DNA from: CAZTGZ01 sp964613385
GTDB lineage: Bacteria > Bacteroidota > Bacteroidia > NS11-12g > UBA9320
DNA length: 64,000 nt
Direction: 5' to 3'
NCBI GenBank assembly: GCA_964613385.1
Contig: CAZTGZ010000008.1
Coordinates: 22,039 to 86,038, forward strand
The notes beneath the pieces were generated by a model, which saw only the letters and a program-made list of their open reading frames with translations, searched no databases and was not told the origin of the DNA. Position numbers and translations under genes: made by a program. Positions within the stretch are counted from its first letter, which is position 1, and each line of letters begins with the position of its first letter. Positions 16,220 through 25,071 of this stretch are shown in pieces.

Positions 16220-17275
16220 ATGAGTGATTTTATGAATCCATCCATCCTAAATAAGAAGACAATCTTAATAGTTGTTTCAATTTGCTTATTAAATATTTGC
16301 AAAGGGCAAACTAATAACAACGAAATAGACCAACTTGTAAGTGATATTGAACAAGATAATATTTTTAGGTCTTACTGGTATCATGGGGGATTTGAAACGA
16401 GTTATCGATACAATAAATTAATTGAAAATGCATCCCCTGACAAATTAGTTGAATTAACTGAGCATAGAAATGCAGTAGTTCGATGTTATTCTTTTCAAGC
16501 ATTGTTAACCCATAAAGAATTTGAAATTAGGCCAATTTTAATTATGCATCTTTATGATACATCAATTATTAATTGGTCTTGGGACAGATACATCAATAAA
16601 AATTATGACTTAGATACAATTCTTGAAAAAAGACTGACTGGAGATTTGTTTCTTATTTTGGCGTCAGAATATCTTGAAAACCACAAGAATCTAAAGGCAG
16701 AGATTGATAGCATTCTCATATTTGATAAACGTATAATACTAAATAGAAAATCATACATTCTTCAGAAACTTGAGCCGGATGTGAAATATGAAAACAGAAT
16801 AAGGGAAATGGTTAAAGAGGGCAACGATAGTTTTGGACTTATAGCTCTGGCAAGATTCAAAAATCAACATGATAAAAATTCAATTATCAGGAATCTTAAA
16901 TCTAAAGACTATCGTATTCAATTTTATGGGTTATGGGCTGCAAAAAATTTCCCGGATAGTTCATTTTTCCCTTTTATTAAATTAATTCACAAAACCCAAC
17001 TTAGTTATGTAACTCCACCTAATGAAGCATTGCTGAGAATGTTATATCAGGTAATTGTGCAGTATAAGGATGAGCCATCTTGTAAACTAATAGAATTAAC
17101 CTTGATCACAGATTATAATAATAGCGAAAAAGAGTCTTTAAATAAAGCCTATATTTGGCTAGCATTAAAGATTTATCCTAATCCAATTTATAACAGTTAC
17201 TTTGACGCTGTGAAAGGTTTCGATGAATATGGAATGAAACATTTTGAAGAATTCATATTTCAACCTGCAAATTGA
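16220..17275 (+). CDS. Exported HEAT-like repeat protein, unknown function
   Basis: The frame is open from 16094 but the first 42 codons are translated repeat copy B, so I start at ATG 16220 (ATG 16232 is an alternative); length about 351 residues. A signal peptide around NKKTILIVVSICLLNICKGQ is followed by helical pairs such as LVELTEHRNAVVRCYSFQALL and FGLIALARFKNQHDKNSIIRNL, typical of HEAT-like scaffolds. Coding sequence is visibly AT-richer than the core genes nearby. Likely a periplasmic or secreted scaffold; no enzymatic motif is seen. Probably part of the acquired segment. Confidence 0.7.
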   Translation: MSDFMNPSILNKKTILIVVSICLLNICKGQTNNNEIDQLVSDIEQDNIFRSYWYHGGFETSYRYNKLIENASPDKLVELTEHRNAVVRCYSFQALLTHKEFEIRPILIMHLYDTSIINWSWDRYINKNYDLDTILEKRLTGDLFLILASEYLENHKNLKAEIDSILIFDKRIILNRKSYILQKLEPDVKYENRIREMVKEGNDSFGLIALARFKNQHDKNSIIRNLKSKDYRIQFYGLWAAKNFPDSSFFPFIKLIHKTQLSYVTPPNEALLRMLYQVIVQYKDEPSCKLIELTLITDYNNSEKESLNKAYIWLALKIYPNPIYNSYFDAVKGFDEYGMKHFEEFIFQPAN

Positions 17276-17862
17276 AAAATCCACTCATTACAACTCATTT
17301 GCAATTGGCGGTGTTTTGTGCTCCGCAGATAGTTTTGTGGTAGCCGAAAGTTTTATACTCCGCACCAACATTTGTGCTGAAAATCCCGCCTGTCTTATGT
17401 GTGTAGACCGTTCTTAGTAATTATTTATAGCGATAGTGGTTCAGAGCGTATTCTTCACCAAACTTTTATATCGTATTCAATTCTGCTTCTTTAGTTTCAG
17501 CATTTCGGAAAATTCAAGATCCGATTCTTTAAATGTTCCTGCGCTGGATAGACTGACTTACGTCTTCTGGTGTTTAACTACCAATAACACCTGGAAAGCG
17601 AAAAGGGAGCATGAATCTTGATGTAAAATTCCAGTTTGGAAGTTACCTTCGTATACAAGGACATTCTGAGGTAAAATGTAATACGGCAATCTCAATCACT
17701 TACAACCCAATCCATCTACGGTGCTTGGAAATGAATGTCCAATTCAATTGTAGCAACCTCCTCATTTACAACACAATAACTTTTAAATCTAAAAATAATC
17801 TTAAAAAATCGTTCATCAACCCTATCGTTTTTTTCCACTCGATCGTCCTAAGAGTAAACAAA
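17276..17862. other. 587-bp stretch with no supported gene
   Basis: Short open frames occur (for example 17436-17621, and the 5' extension of the next gene from 17611), but their translations look like random low-conservation sequence and lack start signals. A G+C-richer patch with imperfect dyad symmetry (GGCGG near 17304, CCCGCC near 17390) lies at the beginning; see findings. It may hold remnants of deleted genes. Confidence 0.5.
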
Positions 17863-18372
17863 ATGAAGTATTTAATCACCATTTTAACCATCTCCATGAT
17901 CACCACAACAACCTTGGCTCAGGACGGAAAAGCTACCACCGTTAAGACAACCTTTCACAGAGAAACTTCTGTAAGTATCGAAATTTTAGCCGACCCGTCC
18001 ATTGTTTGGGCGCTTCTAACCACCTCCTCCGATTACCCGCGCTGGAACTCAACCATAACTTCCATTGAAGGGAACATCGCACCTGGAGAAAAAATCAAAC
18101 TAAAATCCACCCTGGATGCCAAAAGAACATTTACTTTAAAAGTGAAAGAATTTGAAGTAGAGAAGAAATTGGTCTGGGGAGACGGACAGGGAAATCGCGT
18201 ATATACCATTACTCAAAATACGAACGGAACCATCACGTTTTCAATGACAGAAAAAATCGGCGGACTCATGTTTCCCCTATACGCTAAAATGATCCCTCCA
18301 TTCGACCAGTCCTTTGAGCAATTTGCAAAGGATTTAAAAAAGGAAGCAGAGAGCATAATGTCTGTCAAATAA
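17863..18372 (+). CDS. Exported SRPBCC/START-like domain protein
   Basis: 169 residues from ATG 17863; the upstream frame to 17611 is rejected because a clean signal peptide (MKYLITILTISMITTTTLAQ) begins here. The mature part has the SRPBCC helix-grip pattern: VSIEILADPSIVWALLTTSSDYPRWNSTITSIEG, IKLKSTLDAKRTFTLKV, and a long C-terminal helix (QFAKDLKKEAESIM). Such domains bind hydrophobic ligands; an exported version is less usual, since most are cytoplasmic. The ligand is unknown. Confidence 0.75.
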   Translation: MKYLITILTISMITTTTLAQDGKATTVKTTFHRETSVSIEILADPSIVWALLTTSSDYPRWNSTITSIEGNIAPGEKIKLKSTLDAKRTFTLKVKEFEVEKKLVWGDGQGNRVYTITQNTNGTITFSMTEKIGGLMFPLYAKMIPPFDQSFEQFAKDLKKEAESIMSVK

Positions 18373-18480
18373 TTTCAGCAACCAGCGATTTATTTTTCTG
18401 TTTATCATTTTTTCAACGCACTTTTTGATTGAGCAGAAATCCCGTTTTGTAAATTCCAAACCTCGTTTCCGGGTAATAAA

Positions 18481-18584
18481 GTTATGCAGTGCAAGCCTCA
18501 CGGAAATGAATTACACCGGAATTGTTATATTCGGAATTCGTATCCAGGTTACCAAATTGAATTCACTGCACGTGACGTCATAAC
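18481..18584. repeat. Imperfect inverted repeat with GTTATG/CATAAC ends
   Basis: A 104-bp intergenic stretch begins with GTTATG, ends with CATAAC, and contains further partly complementary segments (CAGTG/CACTG, TGAATT/AATTCA) and a central CCGGAAT/ATTCGG dyad. It lies between the SRPBCC and GNAT genes. Confidence 0.4.
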
Positions 18585-18598
18585 CTTTATTGATTGAA

Positions 18599-19078
18599 AT
18601 GCGCTTGACGCTTATGATAAACATTGTTGAAACTACAGATTATAATTTACTTGCCAGACTGAATGAGGAAATTCAAACACTCCATAATGTCTTATTACCC
18701 AAAATATTTAAACCCTATGAACAAGAAGCCGTCATTGGCTTTTTTAAGACTTCCCTGAACAATGAAAATGCTACCGCATTTGTTGCTTTTGAAAATGATG
18801 CGCCCGTTGGATATGTGCTGCTATTCATTATGAACATCCCATCCAATCCCTTCCAATATTCGAGAAGTTACATTTTAATTGATCAGATTTCGGTCTTGCA
18901 AAAATACAGAGGCAAAGGCATAGGCAAACAGCTATTGGGTGCTTCATATGCTTTTGCGAAAGCGCATTATATTGAACATTTGGAATTGAACCATTGGACG
19001 CTGAATGATTCTGCAAGGAAATTTTTCAGCCATCATCAATTCGAATACTACAATGAAAAAATGTGGAAAGCCATTTAA
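18599..19078 (+). CDS. GNAT family N-acetyltransferase
   Basis: About 159 residues from ATG 18599 (TTG 18590 and ATG 18614 are alternatives). The GNAT core is clear: AFVAFENDAPVGYVLLF (beta-strands 3-4), LIDQISVLQKYRGKGIGKQLLGASYAFA (motif A with the acetyl-CoA pyrophosphate loop YRGKGIGKQL), and LELNHWTLNDSARKFFSHHQFEYYNEKMWK (motif B and the C-terminal Y/F region). It should transfer an acyl group from acetyl-CoA to an amine; the substrate is not evident. It is a single gene in the accessory segment. Confidence 0.88.
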   Translation: MRLTLMINIVETTDYNLLARLNEEIQTLHNVLLPKIFKPYEQEAVIGFFKTSLNNENATAFVAFENDAPVGYVLLFIMNIPSNPFQYSRSYILIDQISVLQKYRGKGIGKQLLGASYAFAKAHYIEHLELNHWTLNDSARKFFSHHQFEYYNEKMWKAI

Positions 19079-19141
19079 TAAACCAATTTCATCCCGGCAT
19101 TACATTTGCTATTATGCCCGTTGCATCAACACGTGATCTAA

Positions 19142-20227
19142 GTGCCAACTTCCAATCCTCATAACGTACGTAAGTTATTGCTGACTTTGGGTGTCCTCAT
19201 TTTCACCCAATTCCATTCCAATAGTCAGGAAATCAAATGGTATAAAATAAACACAGCACCCTTCCTGTTCAGCAATTCTCCTTTTGAATCCCGCACTGAT
19301 TGCTATGGACAAACTCAGATCCGCATAGCTCCGGTAAATTTCGAACCTTTTATTGTTACGGATTCTGCCTTCATATCCAATGACCTGAAGCAGATTAAAT
19401 TGATGATCAGACATTTTGGAAATTTCAACCAAATAGACACAAACGACCTTTGTAACTACAGTCTCATAGACTCAGCAACTTATCCATTAAACTTCTACAA
19501 CAACCCTATCCGGCGTATTCGGTACAGAAAATCGAATGATTCATTTTATATCTTCAATTTTGTATTAACCAATAGCCAAAATTATGAATCAGATACTGTC
19601 TTGTTATACAGGGCATTGAAGATTCAAAAAGAAAAATGCATGGATAATTTTCCTTTTGGTAACCACAGAGACTGTGACAGACCACTTCCCTTCAAAACTA
19701 CACAGGTTGGCAAGTCAAAACCGGAACCCCACCCCCCGGATTGTTATTCATATTCGCTTTACCATAAGTTTAAAAATGATGGCAAACAAATAGAATTAAC
19801 TGTTCCTATACAAAATATTGCATTGGGTACAGGGTGGCCTTATTTAGAACTCGGAGATTATCTTCAAACTTTTGATACCTCATTGAATATTTTTCTCAAG
19901 CCCACGACCGGTTCTTTTGATCCCAAAAAGAAACAATGGGTGATTGAATACGATTCAGATAATACAAATACCAAAGGAGTCATCAGCGTCTACAATGGAG
20001 GAACGGATACCCTGTTTATAAAGAAATGTTACACATCTGCAGGAAATGCGACCATTGAGCGGTTTTCAGAGCATATAGCCCCCTATACTTTTGGATACAT
20101 AAACCTAGCAGTTTTGCATAAAAAAAATCCGGAAGCACCTCAAAACCCATCCATTTGGATAGAATTTCTCAGAAAAAACGCAATAGACAAAAAACTGTCC
20201 TATGTCGTTCCTTTCAGAATTCAATAA
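19142..20227 (+). CDS. Exported protein of unknown function
   Basis: 361 residues; GTG 19142 is the only sensible start before the signal peptide (VRKLLLTLGVLIFTQFHSNSQ, cleavage near QE). The mature protein is beta-rich with several Cys (DCYGQTQ, NDLCNYS, KEKCMDNFPFGNHRDCDRP, PPDCYSYS) and a C-terminal region NTKGVISVYNGGTDTLFIKKCYTSAGN, which resembles DUF1573-like Ig folds (NxGxxxL followed by a strand with conserved Cys). No sorting domain is visible. The function is unknown. Its end is 26 bp before the DUF1059 gene. Confidence 0.7.
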   Translation: MPTSNPHNVRKLLLTLGVLIFTQFHSNSQEIKWYKINTAPFLFSNSPFESRTDCYGQTQIRIAPVNFEPFIVTDSAFISNDLKQIKLMIRHFGNFNQIDTNDLCNYSLIDSATYPLNFYNNPIRRIRYRKSNDSFYIFNFVLTNSQNYESDTVLLYRALKIQKEKCMDNFPFGNHRDCDRPLPFKTTQVGKSKPEPHPPDCYSYSLYHKFKNDGKQIELTVPIQNIALGTGWPYLELGDYLQTFDTSLNIFLKPTTGSFDPKKKQWVIEYDSDNTNTKGVISVYNGGTDTLFIKKCYTSAGNATIERFSEHIAPYTFGYINLAVLHKKNPEAPQNPSIWIEFLRKNAIDKKLSYVVPFRIQ

Positions 20228-20253
20228 AATTTATCCAAATTATTAATACTCAA

Positions 20254-20490
20254 ATGACCAAAATTAAAACCATGACTTGTCGCCAATTGGGCGGCGCCTG
20301 TGACATCGAATTTACCGCTGATTCCTTTGAGAATATGGCTGCTTTGAGCAAAGCCCATGCAATGGAAATGTTTCAACAAGGCGATCAGGATCATTTGACC
20401 GCCATGAATCAAATGCAGGAATTGATGAAAACACCTGAATCCATGCAACAGTGGTTTGATACCAAACGCAAGGAATTCAACGATTTATAA
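20254..20490 (+). CDS. DUF1059 small protein
   Basis: 78 residues from ATG 20254; the longer frame from 20155 overlaps the upstream gene. It matches the DUF1059 pattern: MTCRQLGGACDIEFTADSFENMAALSKAHAMEMFQQG, with two Cys in the first strand and a His in the helix. These are small predicted metal- or ligand-binding cytoplasmic proteins with no defined role. It is convergent with the DUF2200 gene, with only 14 bp between stops. Confidence 0.8.
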   Translation: MTKIKTMTCRQLGGACDIEFTADSFENMAALSKAHAMEMFQQGDQDHLTAMNQMQELMKTPESMQQWFDTKRKEFNDL

Positions 20491-20504
20491 ACCGAATTTT
20501 ACAT

Positions 20505-20876
20505 TCATTTCGGCTTTCTCAAAATTTTCTCCATGGCCCTGCCCTTCGCCAATTCATCGATGATTTTGTCGAGATATCTGGCCTTTTGAGTCAGTGGATT
20601 GCTGATTTCTTCGACTCTGTATCCGCAAATAACACCCGTTATTAAGTGGGCATGGGGATTCAATGTGGCGAGCTCAAAAAAGGTTTCAAAATTCACCTCT
20701 TGATCGATCATCTCCTGCAATCGTTGTGGATTAAATCCGGTAAGCCATTGAATGACTTCGTGCAATTCCTCTACTGTCCTGCCCTTCTTCACCACTTTTT
20801 CAATATACAATGGATAAACAGATGCAAATGACATTTCGGCAATCCTGCGATCGTGGTGAGCGGTTGATTTCATCAT
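20505..20876 (-). CDS. DUF2200 family protein
   Basis: 123 residues. The family pattern is nearly complete: RRIAEMSFASVYPLYIEKVVKKGRT, EVIQWLTGFN, NPHAHLITGVICGYRVEEI, NPLTQKARYLDKIIDELAKGR. These small cytoplasmic proteins are widespread but of unknown function. The Met-Met start places either ATG 20876 or 20873 as possible. Its only notable feature is the very short convergent spacing with DUF1059. Confidence 0.88.
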   Translation of the reverse strand: MMKSTAHHDRRIAEMSFASVYPLYIEKVVKKGRTVEELHEVIQWLTGFNPQRLQEMIDQEVNFETFFELATLNPHAHLITGVICGYRVEEISNPLTQKARYLDKIIDELAKGRAMEKILRKPK

Positions 20877-20959
20877 GGCAAATATCCCTTTTCAACTTAA
20901 AATCCCAAAACTTCTCCGATCAGAAACCGACCGTTCTTGCATATCCAGGGAACCTCGAA

Positions 20960-21907
20960 CTATGCCGTAACCGGAACTGCATCTGGTAACAATCGATTCA
21001 AAATGCGCTCAAACCAGGGTAACGTAAACATGAAGAGCAATACGCCCAAACTATTAAAAAGCATATGGGCATTGGCTACAGTGCGCTCAATTCCCGCTCC
21101 TCCACTGATCCATTGTACCAAATCAACAAAAGGATAGAAAAAAATAAGCCCAAACATGATGGAAATAAAGTTAAATGTTAAATGAAAAAGTCCCGTTTTC
21201 AGCGCTTGTCTGCTTCCTTTGATCGTAGAAAGCAGGGTATCACTGCAAGTTCCCAATTCAGCACCCAGCATCACCGCAATTCCTCCGGTTAAACTAAGAA
21301 AACCCTTTTTAGCCAATATGATGGACATTCCAACCGTGGCAGACGACGATTGTATCACCAGGGTAACCAATGCTCCAATCAAAGCACCGGTGATGGGATT
21401 TTCTGTCTTTTTCATCCATTCGGTAAAAAAAGCCTCTTCTCTGAGCGGTTCCACGGCATTTTCCATAGTGAATAATCCAAAAAACAATACTCCGAAATAC
21501 AGGATAATCTTACCGGTATTACTCACTTTTTCCGACTTGGCTATGATCAATAATATGAATCCCAATAGAAGCAATACGGGTGAATATTTTCCTATGTCCA
21601 TTGCGATAATCTGACTGCTGACCGTGGTACCTATATTGGCACCCAATACGATACCCATCGCCTGTCTCAAGCGGAGTATTCCGGAATTAACCATGACGAT
21701 GGTAATGATGATAACCGCTGACGAGGAATCCAATAAAGCGGTAGCAATTAATCCGACGATTACGCTCGAGAACAGACCGGATGTATAGCGATTGATCAGG
21801 TGATTGGCCTTTTCTCCCAAAGCATCCTGCAAGGTGTTCGACAAACTCACAACCGCAAAGAGGAAGAGCACCAAACCGGCGATAACCGCTAAAAAAATTT
21901 CCAGCAT
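20960..21907 (-). CDS. Na/Pi cotransporter family protein
   Basis: 315 residues with about eight hydrophobic segments. The inverted two-repeat signature of the NptA/YjbB (Na/Pi cotransporter II) family is present: LLDSSSAVIIITI in repeat 1 and VIQSSSATVGMSI in repeat 2, the QSSS motifs that line the sodium and phosphate site. Repeat 1 has DSSS instead of QSSS. It lacks the C-terminal PhoU-like domain seen in many bacterial members, so it is the short form. It probably moves phosphate with sodium across the inner membrane; direction is uncertain. Confidence 0.85.
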   Translation of the reverse strand: MLEIFLAVIAGLVLFLFAVVSLSNTLQDALGEKANHLINRYTSGLFSSVIVGLIATALLDSSSAVIIITIVMVNSGILRLRQAMGIVLGANIGTTVSSQIIAMDIGKYSPVLLLLGFILLIIAKSEKVSNTGKIILYFGVLFFGLFTMENAVEPLREEAFFTEWMKKTENPITGALIGALVTLVIQSSSATVGMSIILAKKGFLSLTGGIAVMLGAELGTCSDTLLSTIKGSRQALKTGLFHLTFNFISIMFGLIFFYPFVDLVQWISGGAGIERTVANAHMLFNSLGVLLFMFTLPWFERILNRLLPDAVPVTA

Positions 21908-22085
21908 ATGATACAGATGTTTGCGAAGATGACAGTATCAAAACACGCCATTGTTAAGAGATTCTTACCAAATTCTTGCCATGACCAATATCATATAAAT
22001 GGAGGCAGCTGATCCAAAAAAGCACTGCAAAATGATGGATTAACCGCTCAACAGGCAGAAATCACGCGAACGAACAATTTCTTCA

Positions 22086-22116
22086 TTGTGAAATTCATGA
22101 ATCCTTCTTAGGTTTG
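22086..22116 (+). promoter_or_regulatory. Promoter of the glycosyltransferase/TPR fusion gene
   Basis: TTG (22086-22088), a 20 bp spacer and TAGGTTTG (22109-22116) give a consensus Bacteroidota promoter 16 nt before ATG 22133. The rest of the 225-bp gap to the divergent transporter gene shows nothing else. Confidence 0.6.
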
Positions 22117-22132
22117 AGCCACTTCTTGAATT

Positions 22133-25033
22133 ATGTCAAAGCCCAATTTCAAAAAACCGGAACCCATCTCTACCAACCGTTATTATGCTTACCTGATTCC
22201 GGCAGCAGCATCCAAACATGAATCTTTAAAAAATGCTATTTCCGAGATTTCAGATAAGCTCAAAGGACAAGCTGAGTTTCATATCATTGACCGCAACTGG
22301 CCTGAATGGAGTGAACAGGTAACGCATGTAGCCTGGGTTGATTCGGGTTCTGTAGACTATCTCCTTCCTGCCCACCAGGGTTTCCAACAAATGCGCAATC
22401 CCAAAGCAGATGTGATTTACTGCGCGGACGTGCACCATCAGACAGAAGGAAAAAAAGCAATCCGCATTCCGTGGGTTACCCGTTTGGGACATGCACTGAC
22501 CCAATTAATTACACCTTTAAAATCCGGACATACCGAAAGCGGGATATTCTATGCAGATTTGTCTACGGCTCTGAAGATCAGAGAACAACAAACCATTGTT
22601 AACCATGCCATTGGCCGCGATTTTGCCTACAGATCCCGGCTTCATGGCTTCAATATTGGCTATTTTAGCATGAACCTGCAGCAAAAAGCGGCACCCAAGG
22701 TTTCTATTCCAAAGGTGCTTGCTGCTTCTATTTCCAACCGAATCTATTGGTTTATTACACAACCCGTTTTTGCTTTAAAACACAAAATAAAATCGGAATC
22801 TCAACCCCTGTACCGCTTGCTTTTCGGATTGCTTGTGATCTTGTGCTCATTGGGAATGCCCGCCCTTAGTTTTCAATATTCCATCACCTGGGACGAATTT
22901 GAAGATGTTCAGTATTTCAATGAAGTATATGCCTATTTTACCTCCTTTGGTGAAGATAAACGCTGTCTGGATGTGGCCGGAACTATGGACCACAGTGAAA
23001 GTGGAGTAAAAAAAGACCTGATTCCTCATTTGGTCAACTACGGACCTTTCGTGAACTTATTATGTGCGTTTGTATATGATACCATTTCGCCCTTTGGACT
23101 CTATGAAACCCGACATCTGATTGTGGCATTGTTTGGAGTTTTCGGGCTGATTTTCACGGGATTAACGGCACGCAAACTCGGAAATTGGAAAACAGGGGTC
23201 ATTGCTTTTGTATTTATGTTGTTTACACCTGCCATTTTCGGCCACAGCATGAATAACCAAAAAGATATCCCTTTTCTGGCTTTCTATATCGCCTCAGTTT
23301 ATTACATACTCCGATTTATGGACGAGGCCCCGCAATTCAGGTTTAAGACCCTGTTTATGCTGGCAGTTACCATGGGCATTTCCATGAGTATTCGTGTTGG
23401 TGGACTTTTGGTATTTGCCTATTTGGGACTCTTTGCCGGTCTGATTTTCCTTTGGAAGCTCAGAAACAAGGAGTTAACGCTGAATTTTGCTTCCGTCAAA
23501 TCGTTTGTCGTACCCTTAGGGCTGGTGTACTTTTTCGCTTACCTCATTGGGATAATGTTTTGGCCGGCCGCCATACAAGATCCGATCAGCCATCCGTTGA
23601 ATGCCCTGAAGAATTTCGAAAAATTCAGTTTGGTTCATATTTATGAAATCTTCGAAGGACAGAGATACTACATGAAGGATTTTCCCTGGTATTATATTCC
23701 GAAGTCCATGTTGATTACCATCCCATTATTTGTGCTTTCCGGCTTTGCCATCAGCATATTGGCCTCTCCCTGGCTCGCAAAGAAAATGGATTTCAAAAAG
23801 ATGATCGTGCTGTTGTTTGTATGCGTATTTCCGGTAGCCTATGTTATTTATAAGGAAAGTGCCGTTTACAGCAGTTGGAGGCACCTTCTGTTCGCATATC
23901 CAAGCCTGGTTGTTTTAGCGGCAGCCGGTTGGGTTTGGCTTTCTGAAATATTTCCGATCAAATGGGCCAAAATTGCCATGGCTTTGGTCCCTGGAATTCT
24001 GGTGGCCAATGTGGCCTTTTGGATGTTCAAAAATCATCCCTTTCAATATACGTATTATAACGAGATTGTTGGTGGCCTTAAGGGCGCTTATGGTTATTAC
24101 GAAACGGATTATTGGTGTCAAAGTCCGCGTGCAGCCATGGAATGGTTATTGGAAAATGAAAAGGACATCACCAAAAGTAAAACCACCATTATCAGCAATA
24201 ATGAGTCTCACAGCATGAGCTATTATGCACAAAAACAGACCGACAGCGTTGAAATTGCCTGGGCACGTGATCACGAATGGAATAAAAACGATTGGGATTA
24301 TGCCATCTGGACCACCCGAACCTTGTCGAAAACACAAATGCTGAACGGATATTTTCCGCCCAAGGGAACCATACATGTTATAGAAGCAGATGGAGTGCCA
24401 CTCGCAGCCATTGTAAAGCGCACCCATCGTCAGTTGGCACAAATCGAACCCATGATGCGCAGCGGTCAATTTGATTCAGTTTCAAAACTGGCATTGGAGT
24501 ACATTCAGTACGATCCAAAAGAAGAAGAAGCGTGGCGTCAATTGGGATTGGCCAAGCTTCAATCAGGAAAACCCGCTGAAAGCATTGCTCCTCTGTATAA
24601 GAGCATTGAACTTTGTCCCGAGAATTATTATTCCTGGAATTTCCTGGGTTACGCCTATCGGAATTTCAACAATGTGGACAGCGCGCTGATTTGCTATAAT
24701 CTGAGCATCAAACACAAGGAAAATATGAGCAGTGCATATGATGGGCGCGGAGATTTGTATTTTACCAAAGGTGATTTCAGGTCGGCAAAAGCCGATTATG
24801 AGCAGGCGTTAACCTTTGGAGGTGCCAATCCGATGACCATGTATAAAATTGGAGAGGCCAATTTCAATTTGAACGACCTGAATGAGGCCCTGAAATATTT
24901 CGGGGCTGCCATTCAATACAACCCAAATATGGCCGAAGCTCATATGAGAATTGGACAAATATTTGAGAAGCAGGGAAATGCCCAGGCCGCCCAGCCCTAC
25001 TACCAAAAAGCCAGAGAACTGGGCATGCGATAG
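22133..25033 (+). CDS. Three-part fusion: degenerate GT2, PMT/ArnT-like GT-C membrane domain, TPR domain
   Basis: 966 residues. Residues 1-200 follow the back half of a GtrB/DPM1-like GT2 domain (ADVIYCADVHHQTEGKK, then a membrane-proximal region with ESGIFYADL, comparable to DVVYAKRESREGES...DTGDFRL in the enzyme at 884), but the catalytic DxD and DGS motifs are missing. From about 230 to 660 there are 10 or more transmembrane helices with ITWDEFEDVQYF in the first periplasmic loop, where GT-C enzymes of the PMT/ArnT type carry their catalytic acid. From about 775 to the end are five or so TPR units. It probably transfers a sugar from a polyprenyl-phosphate donor at the periplasmic face; the TPR tail may bind a protein partner. 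Confidence 0.75.
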   Translation: MSKPNFKKPEPISTNRYYAYLIPAAASKHESLKNAISEISDKLKGQAEFHIIDRNWPEWSEQVTHVAWVDSGSVDYLLPAHQGFQQMRNPKADVIYCADVHHQTEGKKAIRIPWVTRLGHALTQLITPLKSGHTESGIFYADLSTALKIREQQTIVNHAIGRDFAYRSRLHGFNIGYFSMNLQQKAAPKVSIPKVLAASISNRIYWFITQPVFALKHKIKSESQPLYRLLFGLLVILCSLGMPALSFQYSITWDEFEDVQYFNEVYAYFTSFGEDKRCLDVAGTMDHSESGVKKDLIPHLVNYGPFVNLLCAFVYDTISPFGLYETRHLIVALFGVFGLIFTGLTARKLGNWKTGVIAFVFMLFTPAIFGHSMNNQKDIPFLAFYIASVYYILRFMDEAPQFRFKTLFMLAVTMGISMSIRVGGLLVFAYLGLFAGLIFLWKLRNKELTLNFASVKSFVVPLGLVYFFAYLIGIMFWPAAIQDPISHPLNALKNFEKFSLVHIYEIFEGQRYYMKDFPWYYIPKSMLITIPLFVLSGFAISILASPWLAKKMDFKKMIVLLFVCVFPVAYVIYKESAVYSSWRHLLFAYPSLVVLAAAGWVWLSEIFPIKWAKIAMALVPGILVANVAFWMFKNHPFQYTYYNEIVGGLKGAYGYYETDYWCQSPRAAMEWLLENEKDITKSKTTIISNNESHSMSYYAQKQTDSVEIAWARDHEWNKNDWDYAIWTTRTLSKTQMLNGYFPPKGTIHVIEADGVPLAAIVKRTHRQLAQIEPMMRSGQFDSVSKLALEYIQYDPKEEEAWRQLGLAKLQSGKPAESIAPLYKSIELCPENYYSWNFLGYAYRNFNNVDSALICYNLSIKHKENMSSAYDGRGDLYFTKGDFRSAKADYEQALTFGGANPMTMYKIGEANFNLNDLNEALKYFGAAIQYNPNMAEAHMRIGQIFEKQGNAQAAQPYYQKARELGMR

Positions 25034-25071
25034 TCGAATAGGACGATAATTTTACCTGAAAAGTATGGAGA

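Noticed and set aside
17436..17862. Small ORF at 17436-17621 and the 5' extension of the SRPBCC gene from 17611
   Set aside because: No recognisable domain or promoter; the SRPBCC gene has a clean signal peptide starting at ATG 17863.
18481..18584. Integron attC site
   Set aside because: attC begins with RYYYAAC and ends with GTTRRRY; this element begins with GTTATG and ends with CATAAC on either strand, the opposite polarity, and no integrase is in the window.
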